From assembly GCF_903645355.1 (NCBI RefSeq), contig NZ_CAHJXR010000006.1, positions 62,001 through 126,000 of the forward strand: a stretch of DNA of 64,000 nucleotides, in the 5' to 3' direction. The DNA is from Schaalia sp. Marseille-Q2122. Lineage in GTDB: Bacteria > Actinomycetota > Actinomycetes > Actinomycetales > Actinomycetaceae. Below, piece after piece: positions 26,125-34,885 of this stretch; position 1 is the stretch's first letter, and every line of letters begins with the position of its first letter. The notes under the pieces were generated by a model that was not told the origin of the DNA, did no database searches, and saw only the letters and a program-made list of their open reading frames with translations. Position numbers and translations under genes: made by a program.

Positions 26125-26478
26125 TCATTCCTGAAAACAGTCCGTCAAGTCAGCACGCTCCCCCGACGCCTGAACCCGACCTTGCGCCACGACCTCGTCC
26201 CACGACCATTGTCCCAGCACAAGGCGCAACCACGTCTGCATATCCATCTCCACCACTGCAGGCGGCGTTCCTCGACGATGGGTCGCGCCCTCAAGAATTT
26301 GCACGGCCCCTGCGGGCGGCACGCGAACTTCGACCGAACGACCAGGAAATCTGTCCGCAAACTCCTCCAAAGTGAAACGCACAGCGGTCAACATCACCGC
26401 GCGCGAAGCCTCGTCCGGAGCAGCCCTCCACGCATCCAAGGCTGCACGCCCCTGTTCAACAGTTATACGCCGCACCAT
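26125..26478 (-). CDS. Sterol-carrier-family (SCP-like) protein
   Basis: 117 residues. The segment VRVPPAGAVQILEGATHRRGTPPAVVEMDMQTWLRLVLG, quoted here only as its key parts VPPAGAVQ, HRRGTPP, VVE and TWLRL, is the signature of small actinobacterial sterol-carrier-family proteins. It ends VQASGERADLTD. These are lone SCP2-like domains with a hydrophobic pocket; the ligand is not known. The gene is monocistronic. Confidence 0.75.
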   Translation of the reverse strand: MVRRITVEQGRAALDAWRAAPDEASRAVMLTAVRFTLEEFADRFPGRSVEVRVPPAGAVQILEGATHRRGTPPAVVEMDMQTWLRLVLGQWSWDEVVAQGRVQASGERADLTDCFQE

Positions 26479-26701
26479 GACTCCACCCTAGAACATGCCC
26501 CCAACACCAGTGGCCACTCGGGGACACTACACAAACGAGGGCGTTGCACTCCAGACCACCCCTGGGGCCACAAAACTTCGTACATCACAGCGAGAAAATG
26601 TGACCATGAGTGCACACGGAACACCCTCAGGGCCATGAGAATATGGCTAACGTGAAGCTGGATCTGATTGACGAGAATACGGCGTAACGAGGAGGACGCA
26701 A

Positions 26702-27625
26702 GTGTCTCAGGCATATTTTCAAGGCAGTAAACAGTATCTTCCCGTAGCCCCCCACTTAGACGGACTAAGCGCGGTGGGCAGTTCAACGAAGGTTTCCTAT
26801 CACCTTCTTAATGCTGCGTTTGTTCTTGGCCCATATCTCCTCGGTTTGGGCACCGTTTTTCTCGCCTCTAAGGCAGACTCGGAATCTGTCGTACAGACAT
26901 TCCTCGGCGTCATCGCCATGATCTTCATGCTGATGCTCTACGTTATTCCGGTCATCAACCTGGTGATGATCCTCATGCGGGGACGCACCCTGCCGATGGC
27001 AATGATGAAGGTTCGCGCGGTGGACGTACGCACCGGAAAACCCGCAACAGGAATGCTCTTCCTGAAGATCTTGCTTGAGGGAGTCATCGCCTATTTCTCG
27101 CTGGGGATTGGCTTTGTCATCGTTGTTTTTCTCAGCCAAGACGAGTTCGGGCGAACCTGGTTTGACCGCGTCGCTAACACGATGATGGTATCGACCGCGC
27201 GTGGCCGCGACCCCTACAAGACTCCGATCCTTGCGCATTCTGCTCCTCTGGGCTACTCCGAAGCTTCTATGAGCCAACAGTCGCCACTTCACGGCCACGC
27301 AACCTATGGTCAAGCTCCAGCTGGACACGCACAAAATGGCCAGCCCCCATTCGGGCAAGCGCAGTACGGACAAGCGCAGTACGGACAGGTGCCCGACACT
27401 CCACGGGCGTATCCGGGAGCGCCCTCCCCTTACCCTCCCTCAACGACAGCGCAGGCGCCCTACGGCCAAGCTCCTCATGAGCACTCTCCCAGCGCACAGG
27501 CACCCTTCGCTCAGCCCGCCCAAGCGCCCTTTGCCAATGGCTCGCCTTACCCGCCACCTGCGCCCCAGACGCCACATGCCACACCTGATCCGACGAATCC
27601 TGACGAACAAGGACGCCAGATCTAA
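26702..27625 (+). CDS. RDD-family membrane protein with a Gln/Pro/Tyr-rich tail
   Basis: 307 residues from a GTG behind GAGGAGG. Residues about 30-165 form an RDD domain with three or four membrane helices. RGRTLPMAMMKVRAVDVRTG is the family's arginine/aspartate core, and EFGRTWFDRVANTMMV matches its C-terminal DR..A.T.V segment. From about 195 to the end the protein is low-complexity, with YGQA/FGQA-type repeats rich in Pro, Gln, Ala, His and Tyr, probably a disordered cytosolic tail. The role is unknown; some RDD proteins are Na+/H+ antiporters or accessory membrane factors. Confidence 0.85.
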   Translation: MSQAYFQGSKQYLPVAPHLDGLSAVGSSTKVSYHLLNAAFVLGPYLLGLGTVFLASKADSESVVQTFLGVIAMIFMLMLYVIPVINLVMILMRGRTLPMAMMKVRAVDVRTGKPATGMLFLKILLEGVIAYFSLGIGFVIVVFLSQDEFGRTWFDRVANTMMVSTARGRDPYKTPILAHSAPLGYSEASMSQQSPLHGHATYGQAPAGHAQNGQPPFGQAQYGQAQYGQVPDTPRAYPGAPSPYPPSTTAQAPYGQAPHEHSPSAQAPFAQPAQAPFANGSPYPPPAPQTPHATPDPTNPDEQGRQI

Positions 27626-27632
27626 GGCCCTA

Positions 27633-27678
27633 TAAGTGTTTCTCCCCGAATGGTGACCCATTCGGGGAGAAACACTTA
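27633..27678 (+). terminator. Strong hairpin after the RDD gene
   Basis: 21 perfectly paired bases (27633-27653 with 27658-27678) around TGAC, 8 bases past the stop. It can act in both directions. Confidence 0.85.
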
Positions 27679-27722
27679 TTCAGGCTCTACCTGCCCGGCA
27701 GAGGACCTCACATGGCCCAGCC

Positions 27723-27783
27723 CTCAGAAACGCTCACGCAGCGCGGCCTCGGACTGCTCGCGCAGCTCATCGAGCCCCACAAT
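27723..27783 (-). pseudogene. Detached second copy of the purL 3' end
   Basis: 61 bases match 30312-30372 at 56 positions. On the minus strand they encode [19 protein letters not shown] and a stop, identical in protein sequence to the PurL C-terminus; all five differences are silent. Upstream of the match the sequence departs at once into the RloB-gene flank. This is the displaced or imported end of another purL allele, 2.6 kb from the real one. Confidence 0.9.
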
Positions 27784-27807
27784 GGGCAAGATGTGGCATT
27801 AGCCTTC

Positions 27808-28392
27808 TTACCTTCCTGACAGCAATCGTTGAACAAGGTGCACCATCCCTGAGCCTGGCGAGGGCGGCATTTGCCCTCGCTCGTGTGCATCAGCAGAAGG
27901 GAGTTCACACTGCACACAGGCATGATGCATATTTTCGAAGGGGAAGTCTGCTGGTAGCGACTTCTCTGTGGGCTTTCGTCCCGTGATCTGTCCAAGATGT
28001 CTCTGTGCATCTGCCTGAGAGTGATAGGTCTTCACTCGCTCATAGTGGGCGATCAACCAGACCTCGAAGCATGGGCGAGAGATCACGGGCACCCAGAGCT
28101 GATTCTTCCTGGTCCGTTTTTCACATCCACGAATTAGTGGCAACAGATCACGAGCGTCCTCATCAACGACAATCCAGATCTCGGTATAGCCACTGAGATC
28201 ATTGGCATCGAGCTTGCGCAAGAGGGTTGAGGCTTCGCCAGGAAGAAACTGCACCGTAATGGAGAGGCGAGAACCCTTCGCTTCACTTTTGAGGCGTTTC
28301 AGATAGGAATATTCCGTTCGTTCACCATTGGTGACAAAAAGGATCGCCGGACGAAGCGGACGTTTCTGCCGCAGGCGTGCCACCGTTCTCAC
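27808..28392 (-). CDS. RloB-like protein (TOPRIM-like nuclease partner of RloA)
   Basis: 194 residues. The N-terminal FVTNGERTEYSYLKRL contains an invariant-looking Glu24. IWIVVDEDARD supplies an Asp-x-Asp (77 and 79). Together they give the acidic pattern of a TOPRIM-like metal site. SRPCFEVWLIAHYE in the middle and the C-terminal ending are also typical of RloB. Its start overlaps the end of the ATPase gene by 4 bases (ATGA), so the two are co-translated. RloA/RloB genes were first noted as open frames linked to type I restriction loci, and similar ATPase plus nuclease pairs act as phage-exclusion systems. Function here is by analogy. Confidence 0.85.
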   Translation of the reverse strand: MRTVARLRQKRPLRPAILFVTNGERTEYSYLKRLKSEAKGSRLSITVQFLPGEASTLLRKLDANDLSGYTEIWIVVDEDARDLLPLIRGCEKRTRKNQLWVPVISRPCFEVWLIAHYERVKTYHSQADAQRHLGQITGRKPTEKSLPADFPFENMHHACVQCELPSADAHERGQMPPSPGSGMVHLVQRLLSGR

Positions 28393-29732
28393 CCCCCAAG
28401 AGGCTGAGTGAGGAAGTCATACAGAAGGGCATCGTCGACATCAGGCACCGCTCCAAATTGGCCAGCCATATAACGGCGCTCGCTATTGTTACCGACGCGA
28501 TTGTCGAAGTCTGCCAGGGAGAAGAGTTCTGAGAGCCCCGCATCATCCTTCTCCACGAACCACACATTCTGGGGTGCCAGTAGGCGTGCGGGCGCATTGC
28601 CCAGCAGCGTGACATCGTGAGTGGTGAAGATGAGCTGGGCACTCTTGAGATTCGTGCGCTCACTGGCGAAGAGCTCCACAATGTAACGCACGAGGCCAGG
28701 GTGCAGGCTGGCATCAAGCTCATCGACGAGGAGCACGCCACCTGAGCGCAGCGTGGTGAGCGCATGCCACACGATGGTGAGCCATGTGAGGGTGCCCGAG
28801 CTTTCCGCACTGAGAGGGAGCTCGAAGGATTGACCATCTTTGCCGCAGTGGGTGAAGAATACTTTCTCGCGCGGCGCAGAGAGGGCTTGAGCATAATTCG
28901 CCACGGCTGCCGCTACAAACGGCGCCGTGCTTACAAAGCTGCGCCACAGTCCGTCAGTGGATTTGAGGTCCGGGCTTGCTTTCCCAATATCCATGGCACG
29001 TCGGACGTCAATCTTCTCAATACCAAGGTCACCCGCCTTAAGGACAGCAGTGACGAGATCCCTCTGTTTTTCTGGAGCTTTAACCATCTCCTCAAAAAGA
29101 GGCAGAAGCAGCTCAACATCTGCTGCTTCACGGAATGACACCTGGCGAACACCCGCGCCGCTCGCAAGAGCCGATGCCACAGGTGCGAGCATGCTGTGCT
29201 CATAGCGAAACGCCAGGGCAAGGAAAAGAACCCTGGACGTCGTTAGTTTCAGCACCTCAGAGCTCGGCCCTTTCAGACTTGGCCCTTTAGTGAAGGACAT
29301 TTCCGCACCCTCACTCTCCTGGGTGCGCTCGAAGAGAGTCCGGGCAGTCCCTCGAGGGTAGGCATACAGGCCTTCGAAACTCACGCCCCATTGACGCACT
29401 TCCACTCGATAGCGGTAGCGGACTTCCTCAGCGACAAAATCCACGTCATATGAGGTGCGTCGCTCCGGCTCCTCGATCGCAGCGCAGGGCTGGTACAGCA
29501 AGGTCGTGGATTGCTCAGGCGAACTCAGCGCACGCGCCAGGCTGTCCATGGCCTGGATCAGCGTTGTTTTACCCGAGGCGTTCGGGCCGTAGATTGCCGC
29601 AATTGGCTCTACACAATCCGCCCAGGTCTGCCCTTCGCGGGGGACATTCGTCTTGAAGGAACGCCGCGTGAGATCAAGGGTCGCTTCTTCTGCGAAGGAT
29701 CGGAAACCGGAAACGCTAAATGACAGCAGCAT
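28389..29732 (-). CDS. RloA-like AAA/ABC-type ATPase
   Basis: 447 residues, SMC/ABC-like. The N-terminus LLSFSVSGFRSFAEEATLDL is the usual start of OLD/RloA ATPases. Walker A is GPNASGKTT (49-57). A signature-like AESSGTLTWLTIVWHALTTL precedes Walker B LLVDELDASLHP near residue 332, and IFTTHDVTLL gives the H-loop. It should be the sensor or motor half of a two-gene system with the overlapping RloB-like gene. The pair is the only cargo between purL and the duplicated purL end, which supports a horizontally moved defence cassette. Confidence 0.9.
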   Translation of the reverse strand: MLLSFSVSGFRSFAEEATLDLTRRSFKTNVPREGQTWADCVEPIAAIYGPNASGKTTLIQAMDSLARALSSPEQSTTLLYQPCAAIEEPERRTSYDVDFVAEEVRYRYRVEVRQWGVSFEGLYAYPRGTARTLFERTQESEGAEMSFTKGPSLKGPSSEVLKLTTSRVLFLALAFRYEHSMLAPVASALASGAGVRQVSFREAADVELLLPLFEEMVKAPEKQRDLVTAVLKAGDLGIEKIDVRRAMDIGKASPDLKSTDGLWRSFVSTAPFVAAAVANYAQALSAPREKVFFTHCGKDGQSFELPLSAESSGTLTWLTIVWHALTTLRSGGVLLVDELDASLHPGLVRYIVELFASERTNLKSAQLIFTTHDVTLLGNAPARLLAPQNVWFVEKDDAGLSELFSLADFDNRVGNNSERRYMAGQFGAVPDVDDALLYDFLTQPLGG

Positions 29733-30311
29733 GCCACAATACTATCAAGATAGACTAATATCGGGAATACTTTTCCGAAAACGACCCTAACTCAAGCAGG
29801 CTCCCCCTCTCTCGGGTTATAAGACAGGATGTGTCGCATTGGACTGAATGAACTGTCCTGGGTTTTGTTCCTAGGCGGTGACTAGTTCATTGTTGTCGGT
29901 GTGGGGTAGTGGAGTTGTGCCCAGACGATGACCTCTCCCCATCAGGGATGCTGGCACTGGTTTTTCGCGCTCACGGAGTTGCTGGCAGCAGGTTTCAATG
30001 CTGACCATGAGGTGTGCCCACCTCCCTGCGCTGGTTTTATCTCGACCAAGCAAGTTACGTGACACTTGTTGCATAATGTGACACTTATAGCTGTCCCAAA
30101 AAGTTACAACTGCTCCGCAGCGCAACAACTGTCACGTAACTAGGAGTTCTACAGGCGCACTCCCCTTCTCTCTTGCCCCCATCAAAGAGAGGAGGCCCAA
30201 AGGATCACTCCTTGGGGCCTCCTCAACCAGATGCACTCAAGCGGCACAGCCGCTCACTCAGTCACGCCTATTGGCGACGCGGTCTCACGCGCCCAGAACC
30301 ACCCACGCTCG
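29733..30311. other. Noncoding stretch between the RloA/B pair and purL
   Basis: 580 bases. The first 80, next to the ATPase gene, are AT-richer and should contain its promoter (aagatagactaatatcgg). A leftward open frame at 29871-30128 (85 codons, containing SLMGRGHRLGTTPLPHTDNN) resembles nothing I can name and may be a fragment of a mobile gene. A palindromic element lies at 30054-30140. Confidence 0.5.
30054..30140. repeat. Long palindromic element, copy 1
   Basis: GTTACGTGACACTTGTTG (30054-30071) is an inverted repeat of 30123-30140, matching at 17 of 18 positions, with a 51-base centre. A diverged second copy lies at 52973-53055. Both share GTGACAYTTGTTGCATA and a following GACACTT. Confidence 0.85.
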
Positions 30312-30312
30312 C

Positions 30313-32691
30313 TCAGAAACGCTCACGTAGCGCAGCCTCAGACTGCTCGCGCAGCTCATCCAGGCCCACAATCCAGCCAGCGCCATTGCCCATGTCCGAC
30401 AGCAGGTCGGCGCCAACGATGGCCAGCATGTCGCCACCGGTAGTGCCGATACGCACTGCCGGGACGCCCTCGGCCTCGGCGGCGGCGTAGACAGCGGGCA
30501 ACGCACCCTCGGGCACGACCACCAGCGCACGCGCCTGAGTCTCGGTGAAGAGCAGCGTGAAGTCATCCAACTGCGCACCCTGCACGGAAGCACTCAGATC
30601 GAAGCTGCCGCCAATACCGAAACGCAGCGAAGCATCCACCAGAGCCTGCAGCAGGCCGCCATTGGAGAGGTCGTGTGCGGCGCGCACCAGCGGGCGGCCA
30701 TCGGGGCCGTCGGTGGCGGACAGTGCGCGCACGACATTACCCAGGGAGACCTCGGCATTGAAATTCACCAGCGGAGGCATACCACCCAGGTGCTTGTGGA
30801 CAATGCGAGCCCACGCCGAACCGTCGAGTTCCTCGCGGCTCTCACCCAGCAGGACCACGGCCAGTCCCTCTTCGGTAAAGCCCGAAGGATTCGCGCGGCG
30901 CACGTCCTCCATAATGCCCAGCATGCCGACAACGGGCGTGGGATTAATGGAGGAATCGGGCTGGCCCTTGACGGTGCCCGAAGAGTTGTAGAGGGAGACG
31001 TTACCGCCGGTGACGGGCACACCCAACTCAATACAGCCGTCAGCCAGACCGGTCATGGCCTGCACGAGCTGCCACATGGCGTCGGTGTCTTCGGGGTTAC
31101 CGAAGTTCAGGCAGTCGGTGATGGCCACGGGGGCTGCGCCGACGACGGCCACGTTCCGGTAGGCCTCGGCCAGGGCCTGCTGCGCGCCACGGTAGGGGTC
31201 AAGCTTGGTGTACCAGCCGTTGGCGTCGGTGGAGATCGCCACGCCCAGGTTTGTGTCCTCATCCACGCGCACCACGCCCGCGTCGTCAGGCTGGGCCAGG
31301 GCGGTATTGCCCTGCACGTAACGGTCGTATTGGTCGGTGATCCACGCCTTGGAGGCCTGGTTGACGTCGGTGAGGACGGTGGTCATGGTCTCGCGTAGTT
31401 CCTCGGGCGTCGCAGGACGAGGCAGCCGCTCAGCGGAGTCAGCGTTGAGGGCATCCTGCCATGCGGGCCGGGCGTAGGGGCGGTCGTAGACCGGGCCGTC
31501 GTGGGCGACGGTCTTGGGGTCAACGTCGACGATACGATGGCCGTAGTGGTCGATGGTCAGGCGCCCATCGCCGGTCAGGTGGCCGATGACGGAGGCCTCG
31601 ACGTCCCACTTGTCGATAATGGCGAAGAAGGCGTCACGGTCCTCGGGGGTGACGATGGCCATCATGCGCTCTTGGGATTCGGACATGAGGATTTCGCCTG
31701 CGGTCAGCGTCGGGTCACGCAGCAGCACATTTTCGAGGTCAACGTGCATGCCCGAGTCGCCGTTAGAGGCGAGCTCAGAGGTCGCGCAGGAAATACCGGC
31801 GGCGCCGAGGTCCTGGATGCCCTGGACGACGCCCGCGGCGAAGAGCTCCAGGCAGCATTCGATGAGGACCTTTTCCATGAAGGGGTCGCCCACCTGCACG
31901 GAGGGGCGCTTGGCGGGCATGCCGTCCTCGAAGGTTTCCGAGGCGAGGATGGAGGCGCCGCCAATGCCGTCGCCGCCGGTGCGCGCGCCAAAAAGAACCA
32001 CGAGGTTGCCCTCGCCGGTGGCGTTGGCCAGGTGGATGTCCTCATGGCGTAGGGTGCCCACGCACAGGGCGTTGACGAGGGGATTGCCCTGGTAGGAGGA
32101 GTCGAATTCGGTTTCGCCGCCGATATTGGGCAGGCCCAGGCAGTTGCCGTAGCCGCCCACGCCCGAGACAACGCCGTGGACGACGCGCGCGGTGTCGGGG
32201 TGGTTGACGTCGCCGAAACGCAGCTGGTCCATGACGGCGACGGGGCGTGCGCCCATGGAGATAATGTCGCGGACGATGCCGCCCACGCCCGTTGCTGCGC
32301 CCTGGTAGGGCTCAACGAAGGAGGGGTGGTTGTGGGATTCGACCTTGAAGGTCACGGCCCAGCCCTGGCCGATGTCGACCACGCCGGCGTTTTGACCCAT
32401 GCCGACGAGCAGGCGTGAGCGCATTTCGTCGGTGGTGCGCTTGCCGAATTGTTCGATGAGGTGCTTCTTGGAGGACTTGTAGGAGCAGTGCTCGGACCAC
32501 ATCACCGAGTACATGGCGAGTTCTGCGTTGGTGGGGCGTCGGCCCAGGATCTCGCAGATGCTCTCGTACTCGTCGGCTTTGAGGCCCAGTTCAGCCCAGG
32601 GCATCTCCTTGGTGGGAGTTGCTGCGGCGTCGGCGGTGGTGTCGGGGAGTTCGCGAGGGTAGTCAGCGTTGGGGGCGACCTCGGCGGTCAT
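30313..32691 (-). CDS. purL: Phosphoribosylformylglycinamidine synthase subunit PurL
   Basis: About 792 residues, the normal size of the small PurL that works with PurQ and PurS. It converts FGAR, ATP and ammonia (from PurQ) to FGAM, step four of purine synthesis. The N-terminal [18 protein letters not shown] carries the catalytic His. [40 protein letters not shown] and [16 protein letters not shown] are ATP- and substrate-binding segments in usual order; [12 protein letters not shown] is also present. The start at 32691 (MTAEVAP) is favoured over 32703 by GGAG six bases upstream. The 3' end is duplicated at 27723-27783, beyond the RloA/B pair. Confidence 0.95.
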   Translation of the reverse strand: MTAEVAPNADYPRELPDTTADAAATPTKEMPWAELGLKADEYESICEILGRRPTNAELAMYSVMWSEHCSYKSSKKHLIEQFGKRTTDEMRSRLLVGMGQNAGVVDIGQGWAVTFKVESHNHPSFVEPYQGAATGVGGIVRDIISMGARPVAVMDQLRFGDVNHPDTARVVHGVVSGVGGYGNCLGLPNIGGETEFDSSYQGNPLVNALCVGTLRHEDIHLANATGEGNLVVLFGARTGGDGIGGASILASETFEDGMPAKRPSVQVGDPFMEKVLIECCLELFAAGVVQGIQDLGAAGISCATSELASNGDSGMHVDLENVLLRDPTLTAGEILMSESQERMMAIVTPEDRDAFFAIIDKWDVEASVIGHLTGDGRLTIDHYGHRIVDVDPKTVAHDGPVYDRPYARPAWQDALNADSAERLPRPATPEELRETMTTVLTDVNQASKAWITDQYDRYVQGNTALAQPDDAGVVRVDEDTNLGVAISTDANGWYTKLDPYRGAQQALAEAYRNVAVVGAAPVAITDCLNFGNPEDTDAMWQLVQAMTGLADGCIELGVPVTGGNVSLYNSSGTVKGQPDSSINPTPVVGMLGIMEDVRRANPSGFTEEGLAVVLLGESREELDGSAWARIVHKHLGGMPPLVNFNAEVSLGNVVRALSATDGPDGRPLVRAAHDLSNGGLLQALVDASLRFGIGGSFDLSASVQGAQLDDFTLLFTETQARALVVVPEGALPAVYAAAEAEGVPAVRIGTTGGDMLAIVGADLLSDMGNGAGWIVGLDELREQSEAALRERF

Positions 32692-32703
32692 GTGTGGCTC
32701 CAT

Positions 32704-32876
32704 CGGTGTTGTGCTGCGCCAAAAGTACAGGCGGGAGAACGGAAGAATCGGTTATCCACAGATTCTGTCCACAGGGATGTGGAAACCCTTGGGGATTGGC
32801 CTATTCACTTGTGGATAGTTCTGTGGATGGCGGTGCGTGTGCAGCTCAGAAGCCACACGTTTCACGACGTTTCGGA
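32704..32876. promoter_or_regulatory. Cluster of four DnaA-box-like 9-mers between purQ and purL
   Basis: TTATCCACA at 32752-32760 is a consensus DnaA box. CTGTCCACA (32765-32773), and on the other strand CTATCCACA (32818-32810) and CCATCCACA (32830-32822), differ by one to three bases. Four sites fall in under 80 bases. The span also holds the purL leader. No dnaA, dnaN or long AT-rich unwinding element is nearby, so this is more likely a DnaA-binding regulatory or titration site than the origin. Confidence 0.55.
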
Positions 32877-33584
32877 CTAGCTCACCATGTCGCGCAGAAG
32901 GGAGGTGAAAATCCCCAGGCCTTCCACGCCACCATGCCCCTGCATACCCTGCGCGCCCGCAGCCAGAGGACCAAAACCGGTCTCGACAGCGTGCTCAGGG
33001 TGAGGCATCAGGCCCACCACATTGCCCGCAGCATTCGTAATGCCGGCAATGTCGTTAGCCGAACCATTGGGGTTGAAATCAACGTAGCGGAAGACCACGC
33101 GGCCCTCGCCTTCCAGACGCTCAATCGTCTGGGGAGCAGCCTGGAAGCATCCCTCGCCATTCTTCAAGGGCACGGTGATCTCATCACCCACCTGGAAGGA
33201 GGCCGTCCACGCAGTCGAGGCGTTCTCCACACGCAGCTTCTGGTCACGGCAGAGGAACTTCTGGTGATCGTTACGGATGAGCGCGCCCTCCAACAGGTGC
33301 GCCTCGCACAGGATCTGGAAGCCATTGCAGATGCCCAGCACCGGCATACCCTTTCCAGCAGCCTCCACGACGGAGCCCATCACGGGGGCGACAGCGGCAA
33401 TAGCGCCGCAACGCAGGTAGTCACCGTAGGAGAATCCGCCGGGCAGAACCACGGCGTCAACCTCACGCAGGTCAGCGTCCTTGTGCCACAGGGCAACGGG
33501 TTCGCATCCTGCCAGGCGCACGGCGCGCGCAGCGTCCCGGTCATCAAGGGTGCCGGGGAAGGTGACGACGCCAACTCGCGTCAC
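32877..33584 (-). CDS. purQ: Phosphoribosylformylglycinamidine synthase, glutaminase subunit PurQ
   Basis: 235 residues, a class I glutamine amidotransferase. The nucleophile Cys86 lies in [11 protein letters not shown] and the catalytic His and Glu in [21 protein letters not shown] is the PurQ-specific loop. It hydrolyses glutamine and channels ammonia to PurL. The GTG start overlaps the purS stop by 4 bases (GTGA), so the two are translationally coupled. Confidence 0.95.
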   Translation of the reverse strand: MTRVGVVTFPGTLDDRDAARAVRLAGCEPVALWHKDADLREVDAVVLPGGFSYGDYLRCGAIAAVAPVMGSVVEAAGKGMPVLGICNGFQILCEAHLLEGALIRNDHQKFLCRDQKLRVENASTAWTASFQVGDEITVPLKNGEGCFQAAPQTIERLEGEGRVVFRYVDFNPNGSANDIAGITNAAGNVVGLMPHPEHAVETGFGPLAAGAQGMQGHGGVEGLGIFTSLLRDMVS

Positions 33585-33850
33585 AGCGCACCCCCAGCAG
33601 CATCGGTGAGTTCTTCGACGCGCACGACGTCTTCAATAATCGGGTTCGACAGCACTTCCTCGGCCGCGCGGCGCGCGTCAGCGAGCAGCTCGTCGGTGAC
33701 AGGTCCATCCACCGTCAGGTGGAAGCACTTGCCCTGACGTACCGAGGTGAAGCTGGTAATTCCCAGCCTCGGCAGCGCCGAGCCGACAGCCTTCCCCTGG
33801 GGGTCCAGGATTTCCGGCTTCGGCATCACTTCAACAATGATTCGCCCCAC
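33581..33850 (-). CDS. purS: Phosphoribosylformylglycinamidine synthase subunit PurS
   Basis: 89 residues. [21 protein letters not shown] and [21 protein letters not shown] are the standard PurS strands. PurS is the small structural subunit that bridges PurQ and PurL and helps ammonia transfer. The GTG start lies behind AAGGAGG. It sits between purC (99-base gap) and purQ (overlap). Confidence 0.95.
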   Translation of the reverse strand: MGRIIVEVMPKPEILDPQGKAVGSALPRLGITSFTSVRQGKCFHLTVDGPVTDELLADARRAAEEVLSNPIIEDVVRVEELTDAAGGAL

Positions 33851-33949
33851 GGCGTCCTCCTTGCGTGAGCTGAGGGGTGTCCACGCTCCCCTCTCTCGGT
33901 GAGTGCGGCCGGTTGGCCGCCCCCGAAAATGTTCCCGGCTGGTGTCCGG

Positions 33950-34861
33950 TCACAGTTGTGGTTCCTCGCCGGTCAGGCGGCGGAAGGCTTCGATGTAGCG
34001 TTCGCGGGTAGCGGCAACGACCTCGTCGGGCAGCGAGGGCGCCGCAGCGTCCTCAGCGTTGCGGTCCCACCCGGATGCGGGGGAGGTCAGCCAATCGCGC
34101 AGATACTGCTTATCGAAGCTGGGTATGACCTGGCCTTCGACCCACTGGTCGGCCGGCCAGAAGCGTGAGGAATCCGGGGTGAGGATTTCGTCGGCGAGGA
34201 CAACCTCCCCCGAGTCAGGGTCGAGGCCGAACTCAAATTTCGTGTCGGCCAGGATCAGGCCCCGCTCAGCGGCGATGTCGCGGGCGCGCGAGTAGACGGC
34301 GATGGAGAGGTCCCGCAGGCGTTCGGCAAGCTCAGGCCCGACCATCTCCGCAGCGCGTTCAAAGCTGATGTTCTCGTCGTGATCGCCCAGCTCTGCCTTG
34401 GCGGCGGGTGTGAAGATCGGCTCAGCCAAGCGGGAGGCTTCGGTGAGGCCCTCGGGCAGGGGCAGGCCACACACGGTGCCGCTCTGGCGGTATTCGACCA
34501 GGCCAGAGCCCGTCAGGTAGCCGCGCACCACGCACTCAATGGGGATCATATTCAGGCTGCGGCACACGACCGCGCGGCCCGCAGCCTCGGCGGGCACATC
34601 AAGGGCGCCGGGAGCCAGGTGGTTGGGGACGATGTCTTCCATCTGCCGCATCCACCAGATGGCCAGCTGGTTGAGGACCTTGCCCTTATCGGGGATAGGG
34701 GTGGGCATGATGACGTCGTAGGCGCTGATGCGGTCGGAGGTAACCATCAGCAGTTCGGAGGGACCGCTGGCAGCGTGAGGGTCCAGCTCGGGGGCGTAGA
34801 TGTCACGCACCTTGCCTGATGAGAGGTGCACCCATCCGGGAATAGTCATGTGCTCGGTCAT
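33950..34861 (-). CDS. purC: SAICAR synthetase
   Basis: 303 residues, typical of the longer eukaryote-like bacterial PurC. It joins aspartate to CAIR using ATP. The N-terminal SSGKVRDIY is the phosphate-binding segment. SDRISAYDVIMPTPIPDKGKVL, cited by its core SAYDVIMPTPIPDKG, and ECVVRGYLTGSG are signature motifs. ADTKFEFGLD and ILTPDSSRFWP complete the active site. AGGAGG precedes the ATG. It follows purD by 24 bases in the leftward pur cluster. Confidence 0.96.
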   Translation of the reverse strand: MTEHMTIPGWVHLSSGKVRDIYAPELDPHAASGPSELLMVTSDRISAYDVIMPTPIPDKGKVLNQLAIWWMRQMEDIVPNHLAPGALDVPAEAAGRAVVCRSLNMIPIECVVRGYLTGSGLVEYRQSGTVCGLPLPEGLTEASRLAEPIFTPAAKAELGDHDENISFERAAEMVGPELAERLRDLSIAVYSRARDIAAERGLILADTKFEFGLDPDSGEVVLADEILTPDSSRFWPADQWVEGQVIPSFDKQYLRDWLTSPASGWDRNAEDAAAPSLPDEVVAATRERYIEAFRRLTGEEPQL

Positions 34862-34885
34862 TGTCGTGCGCCTCCTATGGTGGTG

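Noticed and set aside
29871-30128. Small gene between the RloA/B pair and purL
   Set aside because: 85 codons with no recognised family and overlapping the palindromic element; kept only as a note on possible mobile-gene debris.
32704-32876. Chromosomal replication origin
   Set aside because: Only four boxes, no dnaA/dnaN/gyrB nearby and no clear AT-rich unwinding element.
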